Shown here piece after piece: positions 11,249 to 23,201 of a stretch of 64,000 nucleotides of DNA (position 1 is the stretch's first letter; each line of letters opens with the position of its first letter). The translations under genes were made by a program, and so were the position numbers. The DNA comes from Gari tellinella (taxonomy: Eukaryota > Mollusca > Bivalvia > Cardiida > Psammobiidae), in assembly GCA_922989275.2 (NCBI GenBank), contig OV277864.1, positions 54,993,550 through 55,057,549 on the forward strand, given 5' to 3'. The notes beneath the pieces were generated by a model, which was not told the DNA's origin, searched no databases, and was given only the letters and a program-made list of their open reading frames with translations.

Positions 11249-11275
11249 ATAGATAGATAGAAAGATAGATAGATT
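11249..11275. repeat. GATA/TAGA microsatellite tail
   Basis: Short TAGA/GATA run followed by TTTATTTCAACATAAAATG. Read on the other strand this is TGAAATAAATC followed by TATC repeats, which resembles the 3' tail of a SINE or LINE. A matching tail is at 23202-23228. Confidence 0.5.
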
Positions 11276-11442
11276 TATTTCAACATAAAATGTACAAAAA
11301 CATGGCAATCTGTAAAAACATACACAGTAAACGATAAGCAACAATATGTATGATTGATACAGCAATGCGAAAATACAGAGGAGGTAATGCAGAGTATTAG
11401 AAGAAGAAGAACATTATATGCCAATGATGACACAAAGAACAA

Positions 11443-11896
11443 AAGCTGTCGGAGAACAGCAAAGCTCGCCTAACTAAACCTGTCTTAAATAGGTAACTAT
11501 CAATAGAAAAGTGTATCAGTACATTGATATTCAAGCCACAGGGAACCTCCTTTCCAAATACCAGCTTACTAATGCAAATATTTCATGTAGTATAAGTGCA
11601 TTCCAACACTTACACCATAACTAACTTTGAAATTTTAGTCCCAAAACTCTAAGTCCACAACAGGTAAAATTTTGACTAAATTTTGACTTTTTTAAATTTT
11701 AACTACACAACATCAATGTTCAACCCACAGGGCACCTCCTTTTAAACATCAGATTCCTAATGCAAATATTTCATGTAGTATTAGTGCATTACAACACTTA
11801 CCCCAAAACTTTAACCATGAAAAACCAACACCGACGCCGACGCTGACGCCGGGGTGATTCCATAAGCCCCCCATTCTCCGATTAGGCGAGCTAAAA
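11443..11896 (+). mobile_element. SINE/MITE-like element ending GCGAGCTAAAAA
   Basis: Starts CTGTCGGAGAACAGC with GCTCGCC and ends TCTCCGATTAGGCGAGCTAA. It has an internal imperfect direct repeat (ATGCAAATATTTCATGTAGT at two places about 190 bp apart). The paralogous site at about 23355-23375 lacks it, so it is a discrete insertion. Its end is similar to that of repeat K. Confidence 0.7.
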
Positions 11897-12084
11897 AGTA
11901 AGAAATAATTCCATAGTGGTCCTTATGTCAATTACAAAAATATATAACAAACTGAATAACACCAAGACGTTTGCACTTGCATTTTTACATCTAACACGCT
12001 TACATCTGTTCTAGAAATAAAACAACAACTGGTGTATTCAATATCAAACTCCTGAGCTAGGGAGTCGACTCTAGCTAAGGGTTT

Positions 12085-12220
12085 AAGGTTATAAAGCGTT
12101 CGAGTTGAGTCTGAGTTCGTTCCTCAAGTATTTGATTGGTCAGATTTGAGCCTAGTCTCAAATCTCACCAATCAAATGCTTGAGAACGACTTCAGACTCA
12201 ACACAAAACTTTATAAACTA
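12085..12220. mobile_element. Palindromic element H
   Basis: AAGGTTATAAAGCG to the complementary CTTTATAAACTA, with arms containing GAGTTGAGTCTGAGTTCGTT and ATTTGATTGGTCAGATTTGA. Copies at 23564-23700 and a half copy at 32459-32516. Confidence 0.75.
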
Positions 12221-12235
12221 GGAGCCAGATGTTAT

Positions 12236-12275
12236 AGTATTTGACTGTCATGCAGATGTCCGGGATTCGATATTC
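12236..12275 (+). pseudogene. tRNA-Asp-like relic (worn)
   Basis: GACTGTCATGCAGATGTCCG followed by GGATTCGAT resembles the anticodon and T arms of tRNA-Asp. The 5' half is lost. The better preserved paralogue is at 23704-23765. Most likely the remains of a tRNA-derived SINE. Confidence 0.4.
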
Positions 12276-12514
12276 AATATGATGTGTCTGCTATGCTTTG
12301 TAACGAGAGTTTCTCGTAAGACATAGAAAGAAATAACTAGACTTTCAGACAGAGCATTTTTAACCAAACCTAGTGTAGCTTTAATTTTTCTTTATTTATA
12401 CCAAATAGGGTAGTAAATCACATTTTGCTAAGTTGTCTACGCGCGGACGCTCACAGTTAGCGCAAGAACATCACTTGGATGGAAGGCAAGCTAAGTAATA
12501 TGTGTCGAGATAGT

Positions 12515-12575
12515 CTATGGGGTTAACATGTAGGACTGAACTATAGGGCAAGAGGTTCGAATCCTTTCGAAACGA
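12515..12575 (+). pseudogene. tRNA-like sequence with B box
   Basis: GGGGTTAACATGTAGGAC followed, 21 bases on, by GAGGTTCGAATCC gives A-box-like and B-box-like promoter elements of a tRNA. Stems do not close well, so it is a tRNA pseudogene or SINE head rather than a working tRNA. Paralogue at 24020-24085. Confidence 0.45.
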
Positions 12576-12990
12576 GTTTTTTTCTCTCCATTCTTTCTCA
12601 TGTTTACTCGTTGTTATATTATCATGTTAAGCTCAGATTTTCGAATGTTTGAGCTACTGTCGCCCCCCTGTCGCTGGTGTCGTTGTTGTTGGTTGCTAGG
12701 TTATTTTGTTCTGCAAGACAACATTTCTTAATAACTATCTTAGGTGACCGTTTGCAGTTTAGAACAATTGTTCAGTATTCTGAGGTACTTACATATTAAG
12801 TTAATTTACCATTTTTCGAAAGGCTCGGTGTACCTTAGATTTAATAATGTCATCAGCGTATACCACTGTATACTACATTTATTTCAGAGCATGCCTTATG
12901 GCCATCTAAATGACACTTACCATGCGTTCAGTAAAGAAATCGATAGCCGTCGATTGCCATCGATTGCGAGTTGGCTACCGGTCTAAAATA

Positions 12991-13233
12991 CAGTGGAGAA
13001 AACGTTGTTCTTCTGTTCAAACGCGAAAGCATTGCAATGAAATATAGAAAATGAAAACTTTTAACAATTCTGACTACCAGTTTTAATCTGAGTGACAGGC
13101 AAACGGTTTGGAGCCTGATCAGACGCTGGGTTACCCGCGGTCTGATCTGACTCCAAACAGTTTGAAATGAAAATTATAAATTAAAGTTCAAGCGTAAACG
13201 CGGTTATTTGGTAATAACACGTTTTCTCTACTG
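12991..13233. mobile_element. Family D MITE
   Basis: CAGTGGAGAAAACGTTGTTC after TA (12989-12990) and ACGTTTTCTCTACTG before TA (13234-13235). The core-1 hairpin is near 13112-13162. Absent from the right duplicate, where sequence at this point differs. Confidence 0.85.
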
Positions 13234-13434
13234 TACTCTGCACGTTGCACATGGGACACAAACTGCTAACCTAAACAGTTAACAGTGGTAACTGAACACG
13301 CTACTCGTTCCAATTACATGTATATATCGAGTATGACGGATGGACGACGGACACAGTGCGATCACAATATTTCACCGTTGCACTTCGACTAAAAAGCCAT
13401 CAAAACCTCAGTGTTTGATTTTATTATCTATTAC

Positions 13435-13550
13435 AGTCGAAACTCGATACTACGAACTCGCTTGAATCGATTTTACCAGTACTTTTTAAGTTAAAATTTG
13501 ATAAGACGATCTCGTTTACGTCGAACATACCCGTATTTCAAAGTTAAAAC
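13435..13550. mobile_element. Family T (pogo-like) fragment
   Basis: Begins TACAGTCGAAACTCGATAC and contains GTATTTCAAAGTTAAAAC, words also in the complete T element at 37663-37825. Only part of the element is present. Confidence 0.5.
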
Positions 13551-13555
13551 GTGGC

Positions 13556-13582
13556 TAGTAGTAGTAGAAGAAGTAGTAGAAA

Positions 13583-13629
<47 letters not shown>

Positions 13630-13644
13630 ATAGTAGTAGTAGTA
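13556..13644. repeat. (AGT)n microsatellite
   Basis: About 30 AGT-type triplets with a few AGA and AAT interruptions. Confidence 0.95.
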
Positions 13645-13819
13645 CCTATCTTATAAACATTTTGTGCTTCTTTGAAAAAGAGCTGCGTACCAATTAGTTT
13701 AAATGCAATACTTAAGTAAACGAGTCTTAAAATGTATTTTTATATGTACATGTATTTCTCATAGATACAGTTAACACAATGAACTCTAACAACGAGTATA
13801 CTCTTTACCTGTGAAAACT

Positions 13820-13900
13820 GAATGCATGCAGCGTGTATCCGGTTCATGGGGTTCCTAAAGGAAACCTATGATCCGGATCTACAGTGTGTGTCACCTTGCA
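13820..13900. repeat. Core-1-like hairpin remnant
   Basis: Palindromic TATCCGGTTCATGGGGTTCC / GGAAACCTATGATCCGGATC stem ending in a CTACAGTGTG word typical of core 1, but no terminal repeats recognised. Confidence 0.45.
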
Positions 13901-14099
13901 ATGTATAGACGAAAGCAACCATAAAAAGTAAAATATGTACTGAACAAAATTGAGAACTAGACTTTACCATTAATAGTTCCAGGATGGATAAATTAATTAA
14001 ACAGGTCTGAATTTCTATGTACATTTTGCTAATTGAGTATAGTATTTTGTGAATTTTACTCGTAACTCTCCTAAAACCATATACAACTCCGGAATCATT

Positions 14100-14312
14100 T
14101 ACAGAAACTGATAATGTACTGACTTATTTGTTTGTGAATATGTATGTATTGTCTATGTACATTTTGTTTTGTTCCTCATGTTTTGTCTATGTATATTGTC
14201 TGTTCCTCATGTTTTCATGTAAAATCATGAACTGAGTGTAATAAAGAAATTGAAATTGAAATTGAAGTAGTAGTAGTAGTACCAGTATCAGTAACAGTAG
14301 TAGTAGCAGAAG
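14100..14312 (+). repeat. Retroposon-like tail and (AGT)n
   Basis: A stretch with repeated GTTCCTCATGTTTT and TGTCTATGTA words ends in GTGTAATAAAG then ATTGAA repeats, the shape of a SINE/LINE 3' tail. AGT triplets follow directly. Confidence 0.5.
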
Positions 14313-14639
14313 TTAACAGTTGGATGTCATTTAATTCTTTAGTCTATCGCTAAGTGAAAAGCATTACGTAATGACCTCACCAGGGGGGCATAGATTTAAT
14401 CCCGCTACTGTAAAAAGTAAACAATCAGGGTAGGTTATTCGACTCTAGCCCTTAAAAGAAGGTTATCGTTCTTGAATTTATAGGTTTGAGGAGAATTTCT
14501 CATTACGACGGTAGCGGCTGATCAGACGTGGCTTGACGCATATAAATAGGACAAATGCACTCTTTACATGTACTCTGTATTCATAGGACAATATAAGCGG
14601 CGCCATGGTTCTTAGTGCCCCGAGTACACTAGTTATTTC

Positions 14640-15180
14640 TAAGCAGTTCGGACCCTGATCAGACGCCGCGTAACGCGTATTAACAGGACAAAAACACTAT
14701 TTACGTGTACAATGTAATCGAAGAACGAATATAAGCGACACTAGGGTCCAATGTGTTAACCCCCGTCACTGCTTTATTCCGAGTACACTAGTAATTTGCA
14801 AACAGTTTGGATCTTGATCAGACCGGATTAGCCGGCGTCTGAAATTTCTCCAGACTGTTATTATAATTAACACAATTGCTTTTGGCATAAACACATTGAA
14901 TGGGAAATTATTAACACGTCCTTATTGGCGTTTGCAATTACAGTCAAATTCCTTCAGAACCGAGTAAAAATTCGGTTTAGTGACCTTTCAAGACTAACAC
15001 ATCAACATATCACGCGTCATTTAATAACAGTGTACTTATGGAGAGTACACTTGTCATATGGATATTGATCAGACGCCGCGTTACTATTTAGGGTCGTTGC
15101 TTACAATATATTTCATAATTACAAACGGTACAGCCTCTGCTCCTGTGAGCCTTCTGATCTGGGTCAACACTGTTTGTATA
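14640..15180. mobile_element. Cluster of decayed core-1 MITEs
   Basis: Isolated core-1 words (CTGATCAGACGCCGCGTAAC near 14656, TTGATCAGACCGGATTAG near 14815, TTGATCAGACGCCGCG near 15065, TCTGATCTGGGTCAACACTG near 15153) without matching ends. Confidence 0.5.
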
Positions 15181-15650
15181 GGATAAGCTTACTCTTTACA
15201 TATGTACTGTTTGGTAATTAAGAGTATACTCGTCGCTAGGGTTCAGTCATTAAGACAGAATATAGTCACTATTCTATTAGCGGTCAATATTTCAAATTAC
15301 TGTATTTATAGACTTAAAATCGTTCAGTTTGTATTATCCCGCAACTCAGCTGCAAGAGAGAAATACATAATATGGAAATATTTTAATGAGCGTGCCTTTG
15401 TAACAATTTCACGTCATGTTCATTTCACTTGAGACATTATACTGTCGGTCATTTTTTTCACATTTGGGTGTGGCAGCTATAAACGGTCGATACTTATTTC
15501 CCAACAAAAGTAGGTCATTGATAACATAACAAACTGAACACATACGAGACACTTGTTCCTGTCAATTCAATTTCACATTCAATTTTTGCCAATCGAAAGC
15601 TACTTTTGAATAAATTCCTAAAAGACCATGTACTTTTTCACCCAATCCCA

Positions 15651-15884
15651 CAGCGGTGAAAAACGTTATTCTTTCCCAATAAACGCGTTTACGCTAAACT
15701 CGTTATTTCCATTGCAAACAGTTTGGAACCAGATAAGACGCCGTGTAACCCGTAGTCTGACCATGCTCCAAAGCGTTTGTCATTCAGATGAAAACAAACA
15801 TATTGATTTGTTTAAAGCTCGTAATTGTCTACGTTTTAATGCAATGTGTATGCGTTTATACGGGAAACAATACCGGCTTCACTG
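15651..15884. mobile_element. Family D MITE, diverged
   Basis: CAGCGGTGAAAAACGTTATT at the left and ATACCGGCTTCACTG before TA at the right. The hairpin CAGATAAGACGCCGTGTAAC has lost perfect pairing. Confidence 0.7.
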
Positions 15885-16012
15885 TATAGACATGTGTTCC
15901 TGAACACAAGCAGAGGATGGCTATAGCAGGCTAAGTGTAAAGCAGAAAACTCATAAAGGAGCTTTAAGCGAACGTCTGTCTTAAACATTCAAACAAGCAG
16001 TGACGGAAATGT

Positions 16013-16244
16013 TTAACCCATGTATACCCAGTGGATTCATCCATGTTTATATATTGGATTAGTCCATTTTTTATCAAAGGGATGCCTGATCAAAATTTTC
16101 ATTTACATTTTGTTTTATATGTTAAATTCCTATCAGCAAATAGTGTAGACTCTGATCAGACGCCGCATAATGCGGCGTCTGATCAGAGTCTACACTATTT
16201 GCCTATGTCCAATATATGGGATCGTGGGCACAAATGGGTTTTAA
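16013..16244. mobile_element. Family L MITE with perfect hairpin
   Basis: TTAACCCATGTATACCCAGT at the left, CACAAATGGGTTTTAA at the right. The centre 16136-16202 is a perfect palindrome with 33-bp arms around one base (CTGATCAGACGCCGCAT and its complement). Inverted relative to the copies at 5931 and 17722. Confidence 0.85.
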
Positions 16245-16281
16245 AAGCAAACGCCTGTCTTAAAAATTGAAACAAGCTGTG

Positions 16282-16590
16282 AAAGAAATGTTTAAGCGAT
16301 AAATGTACTTTCTCGCCTACTTTGTAGACTGCGACATTTATGGTCAAGTCACAATTTGATACGTTTTTTACACAGTCCGACTTTGGTCGATCAATCAGTC
16401 TAATCAAGGCTACATGTAGGAAAACTATTAGCCAAGGTAATTCAACAGTGCAAAGCAATAAATCATGGCTCTAGCGAGACTTGTGTTGACCACTCATTAT
16501 TGAAGAAAACATCGAGATAAAAACATTGCAATACGACCGCTAAAATTAGGCATGATTCATGTAGAAAACTCATTAACGAACTTCATCTTT
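16282..16590 (-). repeat. Dispersed repeat Q, inverted copy
   Basis: Reverse-complement match to 3010-3345, including the CATGATTTATTGC and AACTCATTAACGAAC words. It lies just before the right segmental duplicate. Confidence 0.65.
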
Positions 16591-16616
16591 GGATTATGTA
16601 CATTTGTGGTCTACTT

Positions 16617-16738
16617 ATCTCATTCAACACTAAGTAACTCTATATGGTTCTATGGTTCCCTTGTGGATCGTGTTAGGTACCAAATTATGAACCAGTCTAC
16701 ATGGAAGTATAATAAGGAATACGAAATAAAAGTAGTTA
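16617..16738. mobile_element. Family C left-half fragment
   Basis: TCAACACTAAGTAACTC, GGTTCCCTTGTGGATC and GAACCAGTCTAC are the ordered words of the family C left arm. The hairpin and right end are missing. Confidence 0.6.
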
Positions 16739-17169
16739 ATTATCATAGGACACTTTGTGATAGGTCATTTCTACGTTCAATGCCAAAAATCTTAAATAAA
16801 CACATAACCTCTCGGTCATAATGGGCATTTATTCTGTATGTTCTCATGAAATAGAACACTTTTTTATACTGGCAAAATATGACAATTGATTATTTTATGT
16901 TGTGGCTAAAATAATATGATACAATTTATAAAGTGCAAATATGTTTGATGTACAAACGTATGTATATATCATGTTACAATGTTTAGAGAAACGGAGTATT
17001 ATCTTAGTTAAAACATAACGTAACACGGCGTCTGATCAGGATTATAAAGTTTGACACTCATTTCCATACGGCTTAAGTCAAATACTTACAATTTAAGTTC
17101 GAGAAATATCAGCGGACGGCAATGGATTAAAGCAGAGGACGTCGTGTCAGTGAAAGGGGTTCATATTTG

Positions 17170-17517
17170 CGTGTTTATCACTTTATGCCATAGACGCGAC
17201 ATATATTGCATTTGATTTATTCTTCCGCTGAAGAAAATAGTTCATATATTCGTGTTTAACACTTTATGCCATAGAAGCGACATATAGACTAGTGCATTTG
17301 ATTTATTCTTCCGCTGAAGAAAATAGTTCCTATTAATACAGTCATGGACATGTAACATAAAACATACTTCCTATATCCTTGTAGAATGATAGCTTAAATC
17401 AGGCTGAAAGTAAAGCAGAATGCGCCTTAATGCGCATTCTGCTTTATTTTCAGCCTGATTTAAGTGATCGCAAGTCTTCAAAACAAGAAACAGCAAGGCT
17501 ATAGGGTAAATGATTAA
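17170..17517. mobile_element. Family A MITE with internal 95-bp duplication
   Basis: The left part (CTTTATGCCATAGA to CCGCTGAAGAAAATAGTTC) occurs twice in tandem at about 17180-17330. The core-2 hairpin AATGCGCCTTAATGCGCATT follows, then ATAGGGTAAATGATTAA. Paralogue of 5270-5728 without the nested E. Confidence 0.75.
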
Positions 17518-17721
17518 TTAACTGGGAAGCCTTGTTCGACACGTTGTCATGACAATTTGTCTAAAGTGTTAATCATTGTGACCACTTGTGCAGATTACAA
17601 TATTTAAGAACTTTTGCCCAATTAATTACCATTCAGGAACATGTTCGAAAGCAAATGATTATTTCTAGATAATAACAAATTCATTAGTTCTCGCAGTTTT
17701 CGGTACCATTTCCTTTCAAGT

Positions 17722-17950
17722 GTAACCCTTTTGTGCCTACGATCCCATATATTGGACATAGGCAAACAGTGTAGACCCTGATCAGACACTGCATTATGCG
17801 ACGTCTGATCAGAGTCTACGCTGTTTGATGATAGGAATTTCAATATAAAACAAAATGAAAATGAAAATATTGACCAGGCATTCCTTTGATAAAAAATGAA
17901 CTTATCCAATATAAAAACATGGAAGAATCCACTGGGCACAAACGGGTTAA
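17722..17950. mobile_element. Family L MITE
   Basis: GTAACCCTTTTGTGCC at the left, GGGCACAAACGGGTTAA at the right, hairpin with CTGATCAGACACTGC. Paralogue of 5931-6159. Confidence 0.75.
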
Positions 17951-18485
17951 TTCCACCAATATTTCGATTATCCCTTTCCTCCCTGAAAGATCAATTCCAG
18001 TACTAAAACAAGCTAGGGCTTATAGAGCCATCTTCTTGCTTACATAACGGTGGCTCTTGCATGTACTTTTCCCACTTTCTATTTCTTTTCACTATGCAAG
18101 CAAAACACCATCTTTGTCAAAACACATTTCTTAAACTATTATTTTCTTATTATTAAGACGGAAATATGTTTTATTGATCATAAACTACTTTTCACATATT
18201 TTCGGCGAGCATGCATTATTTGTCAGTCTTCTGTAAACGTACAGAAGATCTATATTAATGAGAAAAGTCATATAGTTTGATCATTATTATGCAATCTTAT
18301 AGTTTATGTAATGCTCTAATGCTCGAATAATTCACGCTGTTTATTTTACGACTTTCCTTTTGGAACAACTTTTTGTTAAATTCAAAAAGTTGCATAGATA
18401 TTACGTAAGTTTATGCAAACTACTTATATATACGAATATGTCTATGTTTGTGTACGAAGGATCTTTGTGCACATTCTATTTTAGT

Positions 18486-18698
18486 TTAACTCTTTCACTG
18501 CCAAAAGGCGCTAAAAGGCGACTTTGTAAACACTTTGGATCCTGATCAGACAACGCGTAAAGCGGCGTCTGATCAGGAACCAAACTGTTTGACACTCGTT
18601 TCGAAATTTTTTCAGTCAAAATAGCCCCAAATCTGACTTTAAGAATATTGCAGACGACACTACCAATGCAGACGACATTTTAGCGGTAAGAGGGTTAA
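18486..18698. mobile_element. Family G MITE
   Basis: TTAACTCTTTCACTGCC to GCGGTAAGAGGGTTAA, hairpin CTGATCAGACAACGCG. One arm has a substitution (AAC for GCC) relative to the paralogue at 6693-6905. Confidence 0.85.
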
Positions 18699-19087
18699 AG
18701 CAGACGATAACACTTGACAGTAAAAGAGTTGAGTTTCCTTGAACGTACCTCAGACCAATGTATTTTAAAGACATTAAATATTCAAATTTTTCGTTCGGCG
18801 TATTGGTTAAGAAATATACTCCAAATGAAATAAGAGGAAATATATAGAACTAAACTGGTATTATGTGCCGTTCATTTGTCTTGTCTGACGGTAGTGTCAG
18901 TAATGTTTAATAATTCATTTCAATGAGAAAATTACCATAGCCCGTTGTTTGGTAAGTTCGACCCCTTAAATGTTTAATCACGGGTAGTTTAACCTTTCGC
19001 ACGCTGATGGGGGATAACTGTTGCAAACAGTTCGGACCAATAGTAACTCGGCGTTTTAAATGGATTCAAACTGATTGAAACCCTAAT

Positions 19088-19302
19088 TATATTTTCTGAA
19101 GATTATTTGTGTAAAACAACTTTGAGAATTGTTGCAAGCGATATATTTTGCAGACCACAACAATATATTGTGCAGGGGCCCGCCTTACATACATTGAACA
19201 TTATATTTTCTGAAGATTATTTGTGTAAAACAACTTTGAGAATTGTTGCAAGCGATACATTTTGCAGACCACAACAATATAGTGTGAATGGGCCCGCCTT
19301 AC
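19088..19302 (+). repeat. 114-bp tandem repeat, two units
   Basis: Units start at 19088 and 19202. The left duplicate has nearly three, so a unit was gained or lost after duplication. Confidence 0.9.
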
Positions 19303-19496
19303 GAAACGTCGTACGACAAAAAACGGTCGTAAGTCAAAACTTTAAAATACAGAACATAACAGAACAAACATATTTTTGACTTGTACACAATATAATTCTT
19401 CAGAATTGTAAAATACAATTCCAGTACAAATTTTTAAGTGAATCAATGCGCTTATCCAAACTTATACCAATATACATGCTCAATACATCTAAAGTC

Positions 19497-19600
19497 TTAT
19501 TTCTCCATCTAATTCTATCTTTTGACTTCACTTTGGAAGTGTCTTAAAGAGACAATTACAAAGAAAAGTCACAAGACAGGATAAGATGGAGAAATAAATG
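19497..19600. repeat. Hairpin element J
   Basis: Paralogue of 8071-8172: CTTATTTCTCCATCTAATTC to GATGGAGAAATAA with complementary arms. Confidence 0.75.
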
Positions 19601-20236
19601 ATAATTGTTAATTTAAGAATCATGCTGACTTTTATATAGTAAGACAGGTTCCGGTTGTCCGTTTTACGTTGCGTTTGATCTGGATCAAAACTGTTTCCAA
19701 TTGTAATGCAAATCTCGCTTAGCACGACAATGGTTGATCCTTAAGCCATTTTAGCTTAGAAAATCAAAAGGTTGGGATCAAGTAGTTCATATCCTGCGAA
19801 CATTTTGCAAATTCTAGTAAAGTTGCGCCGAGCAGAAAATGGTTAAATTACGCGGCGTTGCAAATATTAGCCAGTACGATGAAGCTTACATGTAATGTGT
19901 TTTATACCAATACTTTTGTGTACATTAACGCAATTGAGTGGTCGTTATAGAGACTGTATACGGTATACTGTACAGACACTACTAACGGTTATATACAGAT
20001 GACCATAGTGTCCCTTTACACATGATTCATAGCTTCGTATTGTTGAATTACCATGGCAAATGGAGCTTTTGCATGCAGTCTTGATTAAACCGATTGATCG
20101 ATCATATTCTTGCTCTGTGAGTAGCATATCAAATTGAGATCGGACTTGAGATATGATAAGTCGTTAGAGGACACTTTAGATATATCACAGAGTCACAGAC
20201 ATGGGTGTGTCTTTGAAGCGAAATCATTCCGCTCTT

Positions 20237-20479
20237 TTGAACTCTTTCAATATGTTAGACCTGTTAAAATATACTATATACATTTAAAAACAGTGTAGAC
20301 CCAGATCAGGGCGCCTATAGGAGCCCTCTGATCGGGCTCTGCACTGTTTTCTAATTATTTAGACTAGTATTTGTTTAACTTCCCGTAATTCCAAGTAGAC
20401 TGGTTCATATTTTGGTAATTAAATGATCCACAGGGGCGCCTAATGGCCCACAAGAGTAACTTAGTGTTGAAAGAGTTAT
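20237..20479. mobile_element. Family C MITE
   Basis: TTGAACTCTTTCAATATG to GTGTTGAAAGAGTTAT. Both TTAA sites are mutated by one base relative to the paralogue at 8812-9053. Core-1 hairpin present. Confidence 0.8.
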
Positions 20480-20854
20480 AGCACATAACGCTTTCCCATA
20501 TCTAGAAACTTACATATATAACAGAAATAAACCAGTGTCTTCTTCTTGGATAGCCGTCGAATCGACGATGTTTCAGTGTCGCCTCATATGGCGTCGGAAA
20601 GCACCAAGGGTAAAACCTCCATAGGTTCCAATACATTGAAGCTATCACTTTCTCACCGCATAACTACCAACTTTTTTCTTCGATATATATTATCAACTAC
20701 TAACATTATACGACAAATAATTCATGTAGGAAGAACTAATCCGTAGTACTGCATGATCAAATAAAGCTTTTGAAAACGTGCTCGCTTTTCTCGTAATTAA
20801 GATATTCAAATCTTGAAGGTAGAGCAGTTGTAAAGAAAAAGTATACTTTAGATA

Positions 20855-20970
20855 GATATATTAACTGGGAGTGTGCGTGTGTGTGTGTGTTTTATGGTAT
20901 GACTGTGTGTGTCGTCTGCTTGAGAGGTGGGTGTATTGTTTGTGTTGCGTTTCCTGCTTGAGTCTTTTGT
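20855..20970. repeat. GT-rich insertion specific to the right duplicate
   Basis: About 110 bp with a (GT)n run at 20869-20892 and further GTGT words, absent between the matching flanks in the left copy at about 9405-9420. Confidence 0.7.
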
Positions 20971-22597
20971 ATTTATTATATGATTGTCCTGCTGATTGTG
21001 AAATATAAAAGCACTTATCGAAAATATTTGTGGAAAAAACGTGTCTAGCCTAACTGGTAAAAAACAAATATTTCTTAAAGTATTGTTTTATCTATTCTTT
21101 CATAAATAGTGATAGATTCTGTTCTTGTCCTGCCTATGGCAGAAGAAGTGAACATCACAAAGGGAGAAGTTATTGTCACATTGATGTACTATATGGTATT
21201 TAAAAATAAAAACTCTCAACAATCTTCTAAACAATATATCATTTAGAGCAGGCTATAGAGATCGTCCTATGTCCGTCGTCACCCTTCGTTATGTACCGTC
21301 AATGTTTTCTTGATTTCTTTAAAGAACTGCTTCTTGGAAACCACTGGGTTAATTTCAGTATAACTTCATAGGATTACTCCTTGTAGGGTTCCATGGCAGA
21401 TTTCTTTTGGCTGCAATGGCAACCAAATGAAACAACTTTGAAAATATTTTGTTAGAAACTACTGTGCGAAGGTAAAGATATGTTTACGTAAATTATTCAT
21501 TGGTAACCATTCTATCAGTTTCTCTGAAGTGAATTTCCTATCTTAAAAAGCATGACTGCTTGTTGGTTGTGCAGATTTTCCTTTTATGGCTAGATAGTGA
21601 AACAACTGTTCGGATTTGAAATCAATTTTACACATATGATACATAGGTAACCCTCTACAAAATATCTTTAAATCATGTTCAATACTATTATAGAACCATG
21701 CATTACCCATGGATTGGGAATGAATGTCTGTATCAATATCCTTATGTCAAATTTCTTAACGTTTGCTTTCCAATCGTCGTCCGTGTGGCATCGAATTTAT
21801 ATTTAGACATGTTGACTAAAGACACAAACATATGAGCCGTGCCATGACAAAAGCAGCGTTATTGCATTGCAACATTGTACAGACTTAGCATCGTTGTCAT
21901 CTGTATGTGAGTTTGGTCAACACTGCCATAAACCGTATGTATTACAGCTATATAAACTGTTTTAGATGCATATGGGCTTCAAATAGCATATATTAAGGCC
22001 CAACTGGCCTTGATCTGTACTGTTTGAAATACAATAAGACAGGATTTCTCATGAGAGGGCTCATATGCATGTCAAAATGATCTAGAACGACAATTCAGAC
22101 TTGGCAATAAGGCAAAACTGTGTTTGCCATAGTGCATGAGCATGATCCTAGTACTGGAGCATTTTTTTATTTTAATTTTTTTTTCATGTCCATTTGATTA
22201 AATATTTAGTTGCTGCCGTTTTTATGTTTCAAGTATCATCGAGACCAAAGTGTCATCAAAACCCAAAACAAAAAATAAAACAATATTCCAGCTGCAATGA
22301 ATTGAATACAACTGGCAGCCAAAAACATAGAGTTGTCTGTTAATTATTCGTTATCTGCACTACTAGATTGACACTTAATTGGTTCTAATTGTATGTGACA
22401 TATTCTTTCATGGAACTCATACCAGAAAGTCTGAATAATATTGAGAAGATACCCTCGGCTGTCTAACTGGTCCATCAACAACTTGTATGTGCAGAAATCG
22501 TGCCAGTTTTCATTTACAGACTGTCACATAAGCCTCATGAATATTGTTCGTATTTATGCACGGCTTGATTTGTATGCACGATCCTTATGAGTCAGTA

Positions 22598-22799
22598 AAG
22601 TAAAACCTCTCTATTACGGCCTCTAATGCGAAGGCTAATTGCTTGTATAAAAGACAGGTGACAACTTAAAGCAAGGTGACAACAAAACAGAAAGCTCCTA
22701 AAGGAGCTTTCTGTTTTATTGTCATATTGTTTTAAGTCTATTGTCGTAAACACCTTATAAGTTAAACAATTAAGTTGTCGTAATAGCGAGTTTATACTG
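22598..22799. mobile_element. Family E MITE specific to the right duplicate
   Basis: GTAAAACCTCTCTATTACGG near the left, TTTATACTG at the right, TA at 22596-22597 and 22800-22801. Core-2 hairpin with AGAAAGCTCCTAAAGGAGCT apex. The left duplicate has an uninterrupted TA at 10859-10860. Confidence 0.85.
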
Positions 22800-22854
22800 T
22801 ATTGTGGAAAAGACTATTCCAAATTATTCCAAATTATGTTGCATTGTCGTCTGC

Positions 22855-23043
22855 TTAACCCCTTTACTACCATGACGTCATCAATTTAAATAAATGCCGT
22901 CTGCTTCTATTTTTGATAGTTGAAATTTAAATTTTAGGTATTTTGACTGAAGAATCATAAATTTGAGTGTCAAATAGCTTTGGATCCTGACCAGACTCCA
23001 CGTTGCGCTTTCTGGTCCGGTCTATACTGTGTGCGTGGGTTAA
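22855..23043. mobile_element. Family G MITE, diverged
   Basis: TTAACCCCTTTACTACCATG to GTGCGTGGGTTAA. The hairpin CCTGACCAGACTCCACG is imperfect. Paralogue of 10906-11088. Confidence 0.7.
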
Positions 23044-23201
23044 GTGTATTTTACAAGTACGCTGTGAATAAATGATATACATATAATGGTATGTGTGTAT
23101 ACACGTCACTAGCAATGACTGTAAGAGCGTGTTAGTCTATTCTGTTCCTACATGTTTGTATAAATACGAATTTTGTTTTGACTGCGTAACATGGAAAGTA
23201 T

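Larger units (their letters stand above)
4745..13415 (+). repeat. Segmental duplication, left copy
   Basis: Matches 16765-25055 in the same order and orientation. Matching landmarks are L (5931/17722), G (6693/18486), the 114-bp repeats (7551/19088), hairpin J (8071/19497), C (8812/20237), H (12085/23564) and the tRNA-like relics. A comparison of 65-codon stretches around 8.1 and 19.5 kb shows only three residue differences, so the copy is fairly recent. Differences are mostly whole transposon insertions. Ends are approximate. Confidence 0.9.
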
